A stretch of 64,000 nucleotides of DNA from positions 4,154,001 through 4,218,000 of the forward strand of contig NZ_CP043661.1 of the NCBI RefSeq assembly GCF_014217565.1, given 5' to 3'. Shown here piece by piece: positions 42,362 through 51,117 of the stretch. Within the stretch, counting starts at the first letter, position 1. Each line of letters starts with the position of its first letter. The notes below the pieces were generated by a model. It saw nothing but the letters and a program-made list of their open reading frames with translations. It did no database searches and was not told the DNA's origin. This DNA is from Kribbella qitaiheensis (GTDB lineage: Bacteria; Actinomycetota; Actinomycetes; Propionibacteriales; Kribbellaceae). The position numbers were made by a program, and so were the translations under genes.

Positions 42362-42405
42362 AAGTGCACTTGAAGTCAACCCTTCGACTTCAAGTGCACT
42401 TGAAG
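42362..42405. promoter_or_regulatory. Paired AAGTGCACTT palindromes forming a large inverted repeat
   Basis: AAGTGCACTT at 42362-42371 and the perfect 18-bp palindrome CTTCAAGTGCACTTGAAG at 42388-42405. The segments 42362-42377 and 42386-42401 are also exact inverse copies, so the whole can fold as one hairpin. The 18-mer has the layout of a SoxR/MerR box (CCTCAAG-N4-CTTGAGG). It lies between the DUF1304 and MFS genes, upstream of the latter. No MerR gene is adjacent. Confidence 0.6.
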
Positions 42406-42406
42406 A

Positions 42407-42775
42407 TCAGAGGACGGCGGCGAGCACCAGCGCGATGATCGGCGGACCGGCCTGCAGGACCGCCGAGCGGAGCATCTTGCGGTTCGACGCGACCAGGACG
42501 ATGCCGGCGCCGGCCATACAGGCACAGGCGAACAGCGCGATCGCGTGTCCCTTGTCGCCACCGCCGATCAGGCCGCCGAACGCGCCGAGCGCGAGGAACA
42601 GGTTGTAGAAGCCCTGGTTGAACGCCCACGGCTGGGCGATCGCGGCCTCGGTCTCGTTCGGGATCAGGAAGCGCCGGTAGGTGCTGGGCTTCCGGAACAG
42701 CAGGCTCTCCATCACGAACACGGCCAAGTGGAAGGCGCCGGCGAGGCCGACGAAGATCTGCGCGACGGTATTCAC
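42407..42775 (-). CDS. DUF1304 membrane protein
   Basis: 122 residues from the GTG at 42775; the longer frame adds an unlikely N-terminus. Four membrane helices, with the DUF1304 pattern AGAFHLAVFVMESLLFRKPS, AFNQGFYNLFLALGAFGGLI and a C-terminal helix. Small inner-membrane family of unknown role. It lies upstream of the MFS gene on the same strand. Confidence 0.85.
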   Translation of the reverse strand: MNTVAQIFVGLAGAFHLAVFVMESLLFRKPSTYRRFLIPNETEAAIAQPWAFNQGFYNLFLALGAFGGLIGGGDKGHAIALFACACMAGAGIVLVASNRKMLRSAVLQAGPPIIALVLAAVL

Positions 42776-42851
42776 GAGCGAACCGTACCGCCCCCGTGCC
42801 TCCGGCAACAGATTTCCCACGCCCGGAACCCGGCCCTGCACCGACAGGCAG

Positions 42852-43766
42852 TCATCCGGCCCACGGAGCCGCGAAGGCGCGGGCGGGATTGGCGACGAAC
42901 ATGTCGGCAGCGAACTCCTCGCCGAACCGGCGAATCAAGCGCGGCCGGAGCCCGGTGAGCAGATAGGGCATCCCCGGTCCCTCGCCGGTCGCGCCCCGCG
43001 CTTTCGCGGTGGTGGTGTCGCCGCCGAGCAGGAGCTGACCGGCGTACCCGGCATCGACCAGCGCGCCCAGGCACTCGAACAGGTGCGGATCCGTCGCGTT
43101 GTTCGCCCGCGACGGCCCGTCGAAGGCCAGAAACGCGCCACGGGCGGCCACTTCGAGATGCAGCTCGTGATCGGGGAAACGGTTCAGGTGCCCCAGGATC
43201 ACGCTCGTCGGCGGCACACCCCGGTCGTCCACCAACAGCTCCAGTACCGCGTCGGCGCCGCTGCCCAGTTCATGATGGATCCCGATCGGCGCCCCGGTCG
43301 CGTGATGCGCCTCCGCGGCGGCAATCAGGACCTCGCGCGCATGAGCATCGAGGACGTGGAAACCCCCGGCCACCTTGATCATCCCGGCCTTCACACCGGT
43401 ATCGCCGATCCCGTCTGTCAACTCCCGAACAAACAACTCCGCCAGCCTCGGCCTGACTTCGGCGACCACCTCGGCGGCGTAATGGTCGGCCCGATGAAAC
43501 CCGGTCGCCGCGACCACGTGCACCCCAGCCGACTTCGCGATCTCCGGCAACCACTCCGCGCCCCGCCCCAGCCCGTACGGCGTCCACTGCACGATCGTGC
43601 GCCCACCGGCAGCCGCAAAATCCTTTGCCTCTTGCAACGCCGCCTCAGGATCATCCAACTCCTGCCCTGGAAGCAGCGCACTACGAAAGAACAGATGATC
43701 ATGCGAGTCGGTAACTCCCAACTCACCGGCCGACAGATCCCCAAGAACTGTACGTACCTTCACCAC
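42852..43766 (-). CDS. Phosphotriesterase-family amidohydrolase
   Basis: 304 residues from a GTG at 43766 (or 43763). Metal-binding residues: SHDHL near the N-terminus, the Lys region KVAGGFHVLD, IGIHHELGSG and GHLNRFPDHELH, and an Asp in the last strand (LGGDTTT). Family members act as lactonases or phosphotriesterases. The reading frame continues upstream without a break but only as antisense of the next, decayed genes, so the chosen start is preferred. No operon partners. Confidence 0.82.
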   Translation of the reverse strand: MVKVRTVLGDLSAGELGVTDSHDHLFFRSALLPGQELDDPEAALQEAKDFAAAGGRTIVQWTPYGLGRGAEWLPEIAKSAGVHVVAATGFHRADHYAAEVVAEVRPRLAELFVRELTDGIGDTGVKAGMIKVAGGFHVLDAHAREVLIAAAEAHHATGAPIGIHHELGSGADAVLELLVDDRGVPPTSVILGHLNRFPDHELHLEVAARGAFLAFDGPSRANNATDPHLFECLGALVDAGYAGQLLLGGDTTTAKARGATGEGPGMPYLLTGLRPRLIRRFGEEFAADMFVANPARAFAAPWAG

Positions 43767-43924
43767 CCCATTGTGGCTGAGCCCGCCCAACCCACGCCGC
43801 CGCCAGAGTGAGCTCGGCGACTGCTTTGCCCCAACCGTCTCTTCAGCTCGGCGGCCTCGACCGGTCCGTAACGCTGGTGAGCAAGCTGTGTCGTGTGGCC
43901 GCCAAGCAGCTGGCTGAGGTGTGG

Positions 43925-44482
43925 TTACGCCCAGGTCTGTTGTTTGTTCCCGGTTCCCGGTTGGCGGTGGCGGCGGTATCTGCCGGGTGCGGTGCCGTAC
44001 TGGCGTTTGAAGGCGTTGGCGAAGGCGAATTCTGAGGTGTAGCCGGTCTGGGCAGCGACGTGCCTGAGCGGGGCGTCGGATCCGTGGAGCATCCGCGCCG
44101 CGGTGGTCACGCGTCACCAGGTCAGGTAGGCGAGGGGCGGTTGGCCGATCAGTGCGGTGAACCGCTTGGCGAAGGCCGCGCGGGACAGGCCCGCCTGTGC
44201 GGCCAGTGTCTGGAACGTCCAGTGGTGGGCGGAGTCGCGGTGGATGGCGTGCAGCGCGGCGCTGATCGCAGGGTCGGCCAGTGCCGCGGCCCAGCCTGCG
44301 GTGTTGCTCGGTTCGGGTTGTTCGTCGAACCAGGCTCGCAGGATGTAGAGGAGCAGCGAGTCGAGCAGGGCGGGCACGATGGTGTCGGTGCCGAGGCGGG
44401 GGTGATCGAGTTCGACGGCGAGCAGGTCGACGGCGGCGCGGAGTTGGGCGCGGTGTCCGAAGCGGGCGGGCAGGTGGACCAT
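43925..44482 (-). pseudogene. AraC-family regulator, truncated and with an in-frame stop
   Basis: The frame encodes a partial AraC-type regulator: LLDSLLLYILRAWFDEQ, then the two HTH motifs LAAQAGLSRAAFAKRFTALI and VAAQTGYTSEFAFANAFKRQYG. Between them a Trp codon in LTWWRM has become TGA (44114-44116). The N-terminal cupin half of the family is missing before 44482, where sequence joins a DUF6069-like gene on the other strand. Probably a dead regulator; the stop could also be an artefact. Confidence 0.75.
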
Positions 44483-44514
44483 GTCGGGGGTCCCAGAACA
44501 CCAGCCCCAGTGCT

Positions 44515-44890
44515 CAGCGCCGGCCCGTCAGAGCGGCTGCCGTCGGTGGCGCGGTGCTCGCCACCAGCCTGCTCTGGCTCATCGCCCGCCTGCTGGGAGC
44601 CGACCTGAGCGTCGATCAGCACAATGGACAGGGGTCTCAGGCCATCGGCCTGCCTCTCATCGCCGGCTTCACGCTCGTGATCTCCCTGCTCGGCTGGGGT
44701 GCGCTTGCCCTACTGGAGCACTACACCCTCCGGGCCACCACCATCTGGAGCGTGCTCGCGCCTCGATACTTCTGCTGTCCTTCGCGCCGATCCTCCTCGC
44801 CGGAGCCACCACCGGCACCAAGACCACGCTCTGCCTGATCCACCTCACCGTCGCCGCCGTACTCATCCCGACGCTGCCCACGGAAGGCCA
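44515..44890 (+). pseudogene. DUF6069 membrane protein fragment, frameshifted
   Basis: Frame one reads RPVRAAAVGGAVLATSLLWL and then LPLIAGFTLVISLLGWGALA, and, after a one-base loss near 44758-44763 (GCG-CCTCG where GCGGCCTCG would fit), frame two reads SILLLSFAPILLAGATTGTK and HLTVAAVLIPTL. Together they match the four-helix DUF6069 family. The N-terminus is missing or undefined. It is head to head with the broken AraC gene. The next 300 bp to 45210 have no supported gene. Confidence 0.6.
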
Positions 44891-45210
44891 GTACACCAAC
44901 CGCCTAACTGGCGCCGACGGCACCGACCGACGGCCGTACGACCACCGCCGCAATCGGCAATGCTCGCTCGGATGGCACCAGGATCCCCTAACGGACACAC
45001 CCCTCAGCAGCTCTCGACAATCCCCGGGGGCCAGCCTGGCCAATCGTTGGTTTTGTGCTGGAGCTACGCAGAGCGGCTGCGACGGAGGCGGCCGTGGCAG
45101 GGTGGTCGCGCCTTGCTGCTAACCATGACGAAGCTACATGTTCGGCGTGCTTGTGTGGCAGCAAACTTCCGGATCATGAGGGGCCGGCGTGGGCTGGACG
45201 ACCCAAGCGG

Positions 45211-45241
45211 AAGGGGCCCAGCCGATTCGGCTGGGCCCCTT
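45211..45241. terminator. Intrinsic terminator of the DEAD-box helicase gene
   Basis: AAGGGGCCCAGCC-GATTC-GGCTGGGCCCCTT, a perfect 13-bp stem and 5-base loop, 18 bp beyond the helicase stop, with short T and A ends on both sides. Confidence 0.85.
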
Positions 45242-45258
45242 TCTGCAAGCTGGTGCTA

Positions 45259-47019
45259 CTAGCGGCTGCGGCGGCTGCCCGCCGAGAAGGCTGCGGCGCC
45301 TGCTGAACGGCTGCTCGCGCCCGGAGTGCTGGTGCTGTAGGTCTTCGGAGCGGCCGAGCCACCGCGACCCTGGGAGCGGGTCTTGGTTGCCTGACCCGCG
45401 CCGCGTTGGCCGCCACCGGAGCTTGCGCCCCGGCTCTGACCGCCGGAGCTCGCGCCTCCACCGGCTGCGCCGCGACCGCCGCCAGCGCTGCGTGCGCCAG
45501 CAGTACCGCGAGCACCGCCAGTGCGTCCGCCGCGACCGCGACCGGCAGAGCCGCGACCGCCTGAGCCACCGCCGGTACGGCGTACCGCATCGTCGCTGAC
45601 GACCTTGACGGTCGGTGTGACGAAGGTGCGCTCACCCGGAGCCAGCTCTGCGAGCAGCGGGTCGCCGACGCGGAGCTTGGTCACCTTGGCGGCGATGCCG
45701 GCCTTGCGGGTCAGGTCCCGGACGTCGCGGACCTGGTCGTCGGTCATCAGCGTGACGACGGTGCCCTCGGCGCCTGCGCGCGCAGTACGGCCCGAGCGGT
45801 GCAGGTACGCCTTGTGCTCGATCGGCGGGTCGGCGTGGATCACCAGGGTGACGTCGTCGACGTGGATGCCTCGCGCCGCGATGTCGGTCGCCACCAGCGT
45901 CTTGGCGGAACCGTCGGAGAAGGCCTCCAGGTTCCGCGTCCGGGCGCCCTGGGACAGGTTGCCGTGCAGCTCCACGGCTGGGACACCCAGCGCGATGAGC
46001 TTCTTGGTGAGTGACTTGGCGCCGTACTTCGTCCTGGTGAAGACGAGCGTGCGGCCGGGTGCGGCGGTCAGGTCGACGAGCACCGGCAAGCGGGTGTCGG
46101 ACTGGACGTGCAGCACGTGGTGGCTCATCTTGGCGACCGGCGACTGGGCCGAGTCGACGCTGTGGGTCACCGGCGACTTCATGAATCGCTTGACCAGCAC
46201 GTCGACGCCGGCGTCCAGGGTGGCCGAGAACAGCAGCCGCTGGGCGTTCGCCGGAGTGGCCTCCAGGATCCGCCGGACGGCGGGCAGGAAGCCGAGGTCG
46301 GCCATGTGGTCGGCCTCGTCGAGCACGGTGATCTCGACCTGGTCGAGCTTGGCGTGACCGGTCTTGACGTGGTCCTCGAGCCGGCCCGGGCAGGCGATCA
46401 CGATGTCGACGCCGCGCCGCAGCGCGGTGATCTGCGGACCGGCGCCGACGCCACCGAAGATGGTCATCGTGCGCAGGTCGAGCGCGTCGGTCAGCGGCGT
46501 GATCGAGGCCTGGATCTGGGTCGCGAGCTCGCGGGTCGGCGCCAGGATCAGCGCGCGCGGCTGGTTCGGCCGGCGCTTGCTGGTGCTCTGGGTGAGCCGG
46601 GCGAGCACGGGCAGGACGAACGCGTAGGTCTTGCCGGAACCGGTCCGGCCGCGACCGAGGACGTCCTTGCCTGCCAGCGAATCCGGCAGCGTGGCCGCCT
46701 GGATCGGGAACGGCTTGAGGATGCCTGCCGAGGCCAGCGCCTTGACCAGTCCGGCCGGAACGCCGAGGTCGTCGAAGGTCAGGTTCTCGTCGATCACCGC
46801 GGCGGCGACCTCGGTGTACGTGTTGGCTTGATTGCTCTCGGCAACGCCAGCTGATGTGCCGGCGGCGCGCGAACTCTCAGTACCGGAGTTGTTTCCTCCT
46901 GCACCGGTACGGCGCCGGCGGCGGGGACGCGCCGGGGCCTCACCCTGGGCGCGCGGGGGCCGTGCGGAACTAGAAGAAGCGGAATTGGGCGTGGTGCTGC
47001 TGGGGCGGCGTGCCGCCAT
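45259..47019 (-). CDS. DEAD-box RNA helicase with RGG-rich tail
   Basis: 586 residues from the ATG at 47019 (a longer upstream frame is not supported). A basic, disordered N-terminus of about 65 residues precedes the core: Q motif region LKPFPIQAATLP, Walker A GRTGSGKT, VLDEADHMADLGF (DEAD), SAT, VFTRTKYGAKSLTK, and HRSGRTARAG. The last 100 residues are Gly/Arg/Ser repeats (GGRGSAGRGRGGRTGGARGT), which probably bind RNA. Unwinds RNA for ribosome assembly or cold stress. Confidence 0.93.
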   Translation of the reverse strand: MAARRPSSTTPNSASSSSARPPRAQGEAPARPRRRRRTGAGGNNSGTESSRAAGTSAGVAESNQANTYTEVAAAVIDENLTFDDLGVPAGLVKALASAGILKPFPIQAATLPDSLAGKDVLGRGRTGSGKTYAFVLPVLARLTQSTSKRRPNQPRALILAPTRELATQIQASITPLTDALDLRTMTIFGGVGAGPQITALRRGVDIVIACPGRLEDHVKTGHAKLDQVEITVLDEADHMADLGFLPAVRRILEATPANAQRLLFSATLDAGVDVLVKRFMKSPVTHSVDSAQSPVAKMSHHVLHVQSDTRLPVLVDLTAAPGRTLVFTRTKYGAKSLTKKLIALGVPAVELHGNLSQGARTRNLEAFSDGSAKTLVATDIAARGIHVDDVTLVIHADPPIEHKAYLHRSGRTARAGAEGTVVTLMTDDQVRDVRDLTRKAGIAAKVTKLRVGDPLLAELAPGERTFVTPTVKVVSDDAVRRTGGGSGGRGSAGRGRGGRTGGARGTAGARSAGGGRGAAGGGASSGGQSRGASSGGGQRGAGQATKTRSQGRGGSAAPKTYSTSTPGASSRSAGAAAFSAGSRRSR

Positions 47020-47205
47020 GAAGTACTCCAAAAGATCGGGGGGTCGTCCTGCCCGGCGCAGCCATAGGGCCGCGGCGCGTGGTGGTCGACTGCTAGCGCA
47101 GCGTATGCACTGGATCGGCCGAGGCAGAACTGGGCGGCCGTCACAGCTAGTGTACGGCACTGCTGGACCATTGGCAGAGAGTTACCGATCTGTTGAACTT
47201 CAGCC

Positions 47206-47725
47206 GTGTCTGACGACGAGAAGTTCCGAGTGGAACCACCCACTACTGCGAGTGAACGAGAGCTGCTGCAAGGGTTCCTCGACTACCACCGCGGCACCTT
47301 GCTGTGGAAGACATCGGGGCTGACCGGCGCGCAACTGGCCGCGGGCCGGCGTGGAGCCGTCCACGATGAGCCTCCTCGGACTTGTCCGGCACCTGACCGA
47401 GGTCGAGCGCTACTGGTTCCAGATCTGCCTCGACAAACGCCCGATCTCCCCCGTGCTGTGGACCGACGAGCATCCCGACGGGGACTTCGACCTGGTCGAT
47501 CCTGCCCTCGTGGAGCACGACGTCGCGCAGTACCAGGAGATCGTCAAGCTGTCCGACGAGATCGGCGCCGGCTATGACCTCGACCACACCTTCCACCGGC
47601 CGCGCCGAGAGACCGAGCTGTACTCCGTGCGCTGGCTCTACCTCCACCTGATCGAGGAGTACTCCCGCCACAACGGCCACGCCGACCTCCTCCGCGAACG
47701 GATCGACGGCCGGACCGGCGAATGA
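47206..47725 (+). pseudogene. DinB/DUF664 family protein, frameshifted
   Basis: GTG start at 47206: SERELLQGFLDYHRGTLLWK and LTGAQLAAG. From about 47352 the second frame gives VEPSTMSLLGLVRHLTEVER and ends LYLHLIEEYSRHNGHADLLR. They meet at GCGGGCCGGCGTGGAG (47341-47356), where one extra G breaks a normal join AAGR-VEPST. Intact length would be about 172 residues. Metal His residues are in LVRHLTEVE and EYSRHNGHAD. Probably a thiol- or metal-dependent enzyme of unknown substrate. Confidence 0.8.
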
Positions 47726-47728
47726 ACC

Positions 47729-48397
47729 TCAGGGCCTGATCGAGCGGATCAGGGCGACGATGTCGTTGGTGACGCCGCGGACGCCGGGGATCCGGGTCAG
47801 CCGGAGCAGCTTGTCCACGAGTGGGACCGAGCGGTCGATCAAGGCCTTGGTCCGGCGCAGACCGTCGCTGTCGTCGTGGACCCAGAACAGCACGATCCCC
47901 ATCTGCATCAGCCAGAGCAGCTCCGGCAGCTCGGCCTTCAGATCCGCAGCCAGCTTGAGGTCCGACCCTTCGACGACCAGCCGGAAGACCTCGACGCTGG
48001 CGTCCCGGGCAGGCCTCGACTGCTCACTGAACGGCGACAGCGGACTCTTCGGCTCCGCGGCGCTCTTGAAGAACGTCCCGGCGAACTCGTGGTACGGCTC
48101 GGACACCTCGAGCCAGCTGTGCAGCACCTCACCCAGTCGCTTGGCGAAGGTCTTCTCCCGGGCCAGGATGTCCCCGACGGCTTCCCGGTGCAGGGCTTGC
48201 AGGTGGTCGTAGTACGCCTGCATGAGGTGCTCTTTGGAGCTGTAGTAGTAGTACGCGTTGCCGACAGAGACACCTGCCTCGGCGGCGATCACCCGCATGG
48301 TGGTCTTGCCGTACCCCTGCTCGCGGAACAGCCGCAGCGCGGTCGACAGGATCAGCTCACGCGTCTGCTCACCCTTGGCGGTCGCACTGTCCGTCAC
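47729..48397 (-). CDS. TetR-family transcriptional regulator
   Basis: 222 residues from the GTG at 48397, which lies inside the end of the thiol-oxidoreductase gene; an alternative start is a few codons upstream. HTH at about 20-60: ALRLFREQGYGKTTMRVIAA, then EAGVSVGNAYYYYSSKEHLM. The C-terminal ligand domain is helical. It ends a three-gene operon whose promoter region carries two KstR-like palindromes (49318-49376), so autoregulation is likely. Ligand unknown. Confidence 0.88.
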   Translation of the reverse strand: MTDSATAKGEQTRELILSTALRLFREQGYGKTTMRVIAAEAGVSVGNAYYYYSSKEHLMQAYYDHLQALHREAVGDILAREKTFAKRLGEVLHSWLEVSEPYHEFAGTFFKSAAEPKSPLSPFSEQSRPARDASVEVFRLVVEGSDLKLAADLKAELPELLWLMQMGIVLFWVHDDSDGLRRTKALIDRSVPLVDKLLRLTRIPGVRGVTNDIVALIRSIRP

Positions 48398-48800
48398 ATC
48401 CGTCAGCGTAGTCACCCCCTGCCGGATCACTCCGCAGTGTGCTCCAACTCCGCAGCCCGGCCGCCGCCTGAACCATTGCCTTGGCCACTGGCCGCATCGC
48501 CGGACTAGCAAGCCGTACTGCGGTGTGCCGGTGCTCCGAGGTCGCCCAGAGGCAGACGATCCACGCCCGGTCGCCGACGTACACGGAACCGTCATCGGCG
48601 ACCACTGTCACCTCGCGCAGCGTGGCCTCGTGATCCAGCGTCGGGTAGAGCCTTCTCGCGTCTGCCGACCCCGCCGCGACAAACCCGAGCTGGACTACCC
48701 CGCCACTGCCGTTCCTAGCCGGCCGCTGCACCGCCAGCCACTCCTTGAACCGGCGGCAGAGGCCGCACTGCGCGTCGTACAGAACCACTAGCGCCTGCAT
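48369..48800 (-). CDS. DCC-family (DUF393) thiol-disulfide oxidoreductase-like protein
   Basis: 143 residues. Starts MQALVVLYDAQCGLCRRF, with the DCC motif (Asp9, Cys12, Cys15). The fold is thioredoxin-like with a CxxC-like pair; function in bacteria is unclear. It begins 3 bp after the membrane-protein gene and overlaps the TetR gene, so all three are coupled. The C-terminus is Asp/Gly-rich and ends CDRQG. Confidence 0.8.
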   Translation of the reverse strand: MQALVVLYDAQCGLCRRFKEWLAVQRPARNGSGGVVQLGFVAAGSADARRLYPTLDHEATLREVTVVADDGSVYVGDRAWIVCLWATSEHRHTAVRLASPAMRPVAKAMVQAAAGLRSWSTLRSDPAGGDYADGCDGQCDRQG

Positions 48801-48803
48801 AGC

Positions 48804-49298
48804 TCAGTAGCCGCCAGGCATCGGGTACTGCGTTCCGGTGAACGGCACACCCGGCCCCTGAACCGGCTGGAACGGGTTGTTCTGGAACGGGCCCTGGGGA
48901 CCGTTCTGCCCTTGCGGGATGACGTTGTTCGGCGGGACCGGCGGAGTGGTCATCTCCTCCTGCCGGCTGCGGCGGCGGATCGCGTTGAAGATCCAGACGT
49001 TCAGCAGGTGCAGGATGCCGAGCACCACCAGCACGGTGCCGAGCTTCATGCTCAGCTGCTCGATCGCGCCGCGGGCGTCGGCGACGGTGTCCCGGGTCCG
49101 CAGGAACAGGGTCACGAAACCGAGGTTGACCAGGTAGAAGCCGACCACCAGCAGCCGGTTCACCGCGTCGGCGAAATCGTTGTTGCCGTCGAACACGTCG
49201 ATCAGGAACACCCGCCCGTTGTGGCTCAGGGTCCGCGCCACCCAGATCGTCAGCGGCACCGAGATCACCAGGTAGACCAGATAGGCCAGCACTGTCAT
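48804..49298 (-). CDS. Three-helix membrane protein with Pro/Gln-rich tail
   Basis: 164 residues from the ATG at 49298. Membrane helices at about 3-22, 49-68 and 87-107, the first followed by a loop with GRVFLIDVFDGNNDFADAVN, then a disordered tail of Pro, Gln and Asn (FQNNPFQPVQGPGVPF). A longer frame extends through the operator palindromes; the operator argues for this start. First gene of the operon with the DCC protein and TetR regulator. Family not recognised with certainty. Confidence 0.65.
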   Translation of the reverse strand: MTVLAYLVYLVISVPLTIWVARTLSHNGRVFLIDVFDGNNDFADAVNRLLVVGFYLVNLGFVTLFLRTRDTVADARGAIEQLSMKLGTVLVVLGILHLLNVWIFNAIRRRSRQEEMTTPPVPPNNVIPQGQNGPQGPFQNNPFQPVQGPGVPFTGTQYPMPGGY

Positions 49299-49317
49299 CG
49301 CACTCACATCCTCACTC

Positions 49318-49376
49318 TTGAACATGTTCAATTCTGGGTCGTGACGATCGTAGGCCGAAGTTTTGAACATGTTCAA
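49318..49376. promoter_or_regulatory. Two 14-bp palindromes TTGAACATGTTCAA (KstR-like operator)
   Basis: Perfect palindromes at 49318-49331 and 49363-49376, centres 45 bp apart. Each fits TNNAACNNGTTNNA, the form bound by KstR-type TetR regulators. They lie just upstream of the membrane-protein gene whose operon contains a TetR gene. They probably serve as that regulator's operator; no other TetR gene lies next to them. Confidence 0.65.
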
Positions 49377-49635
49377 GTCAGCGCCGCGGTGACCCGCGTC
49401 TCATCGCCGCCGCAGCTAGCGGACCCGCGCCCAGCGCGTCATGCCGACCATCGTGCCCTGCTCAGGTCAAGGCCTGACAACCGTCGGCGGGCCGGAGTAC
49501 AGTCGTCGCAGGCACTCAGGGTGCCACCGGTCCGCGGGAAGGGCTCAGCCCACCTGGATACAAGGTTGTGCGGTATTGCCCACCTCCTTTCTCGCCTGAC
49601 GACGCGGACAGCAGGCTCGTAGAGAGGAGGTCGCC

Positions 49636-51072
49636 ATGCCGACCCGAAATCTCCCGAACGACCCGAGCCTCGAGCACCTGAAGAAGCAGGCCAAGAGCCT
49701 GCTGAAGAAGGTCCAGGCGGCAGATCCCGAGGCGCTGGCACTGGCCGCGGAGTTCCATCCCACCGGCGTCGACGGTCTTGCCGGAGCGCAGCTGGTGATC
49801 GCCCGAAGCTACGGCTTCGCCAGCTGGGCGCGACTCGTGCACCACATCGAGCTGGTCGGCCACTACAGCCGATCGCCACATCAGCAGTCGGTGGGCGGCC
49901 CGCTGGACACCCCGGAGCAGCGGGCCGACGAATTCCTCAAGCTGGCCACGCTGCACTACGGCCAGGATGATCCAGCCGGCCGAACCACCGCCCGCTCGTT
50001 GCTGAACGACTTCCCAGAAGTTGCTCTCAGCAACATCTACACGATGGTGGTCGCCGCCGAGCCGAGCGTGGTCGCTGCGGCACTGGCAGCCGATCCGGCA
50101 TCAGCTTCCCGCGAAGGTGGTCCGTATCGCTGGGAGCCGCTGCTCTACCTCACCTACTCCCGGCTCGAGGTCGACGGTCGCGTGGCCGTCGCGAAACTCC
50201 TGCTGGACAACGGCGCCGACCCGAACGCCGGCTATCTCTGGCAAGGCATGCCCTCGCCGTTCACCGCTGTCACCGGCGCTTTCGGCCGTGGTGAAGGCGA
50301 TCAGCCGCCGCACCCGAACCGGCTCGACCTCGCCCGGCTGCTGCTCGAATCCGGCGCCGACGCGAACGACAGCCAGACGATGTACAACTGCGGCCCGGGC
50401 TGTCCCCCGCCGTACGACGATGCGCATCTCGAACTGCTGCTGGAGTTCGGGCTCGGCAAGGGCGACGGCGGTCCCTGGCACGAGCGGATGACCACCGCGC
50501 ATCCGACCCCGCGGCAACTCCTCGAAGACGAACTGGTCTTCGCCTCGCACGAGGGCCTGCTGCATCGCGTCGAACTCGTGCTCGCGCAGGGAATCGACCC
50601 CGACCGGCGCGGGACCGAGCACCCGATCTTCGCGGGCCATCGCGCGTACGAGTTAGCTGCGATCCAAGGCCACACCGAGATCGCGGAACTCCTGCTGGAG
50701 AAGGGCGCGACACCTCTCGACGATGTCGGCGAGCTCTATGCCGCCGTACTGCGGGGCGACCCCGTCGACGCGGATCCGGATCTCGCCGCCCGGGCCGTCG
50801 CTCGCAACCCACTGCTGCCGATCCGCGTCGCCGAGATCGGTGCGACGCACGCGCTGCGACCGCTGCAGGAGTTGGGGTTCGACCTCAACGTCGGCCGGAT
50901 GAGGACACCGTTGCACCTGGCCGCACTGCTCGGGCACCTCGACACCGTGCGGAAGCTGATCGAGCTCGGCGCGGACCCGACCGTCGAGGATCCGCACTAC
51001 CACAGCACCCCGCGCGGCTGGGCCGAGCACAACAACCAGCAGGAGATTGTCGACTACCTGGACACGTTGTAG
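49636..51072 (+). CDS. Ankyrin-repeat protein
   Basis: 478 residues; the ATG follows AGAGAGGAGG. The N-terminal 75 residues (LPNDPSLEHLKKQAKSLLKK and LVIARSYGFASWARLVHHIE) are the helical cap common in actinomycete ankyrin proteins. Then come about eight ankyrin-type repeats, such as VAVAKLLLDNGADPNAG, LARLLLESGADAN, IAELLLEKGATPLDD and TPLHLAALLGHLDTVRKLIE. It is a cytoplasmic scaffold, with unknown partner. Single gene. Confidence 0.88.
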   Translation: MPTRNLPNDPSLEHLKKQAKSLLKKVQAADPEALALAAEFHPTGVDGLAGAQLVIARSYGFASWARLVHHIELVGHYSRSPHQQSVGGPLDTPEQRADEFLKLATLHYGQDDPAGRTTARSLLNDFPEVALSNIYTMVVAAEPSVVAAALAADPASASREGGPYRWEPLLYLTYSRLEVDGRVAVAKLLLDNGADPNAGYLWQGMPSPFTAVTGAFGRGEGDQPPHPNRLDLARLLLESGADANDSQTMYNCGPGCPPPYDDAHLELLLEFGLGKGDGGPWHERMTTAHPTPRQLLEDELVFASHEGLLHRVELVLAQGIDPDRRGTEHPIFAGHRAYELAAIQGHTEIAELLLEKGATPLDDVGELYAAVLRGDPVDADPDLAARAVARNPLLPIRVAEIGATHALRPLQELGFDLNVGRMRTPLHLAALLGHLDTVRKLIELGADPTVEDPHYHSTPRGWAEHNNQQEIVDYLDTL

Positions 51073-51117
51073 CGGATCTCCAGCATCACGCAGCCGTCAT
51101 CCGTGCGTACTCGGCTT

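Noticed and set aside
43925..44482. TGA read as selenocysteine in the AraC-like gene
   Set aside because: The replaced residue is Trp in the family, no selenocysteine hairpin is seen and the N-terminus is also missing.
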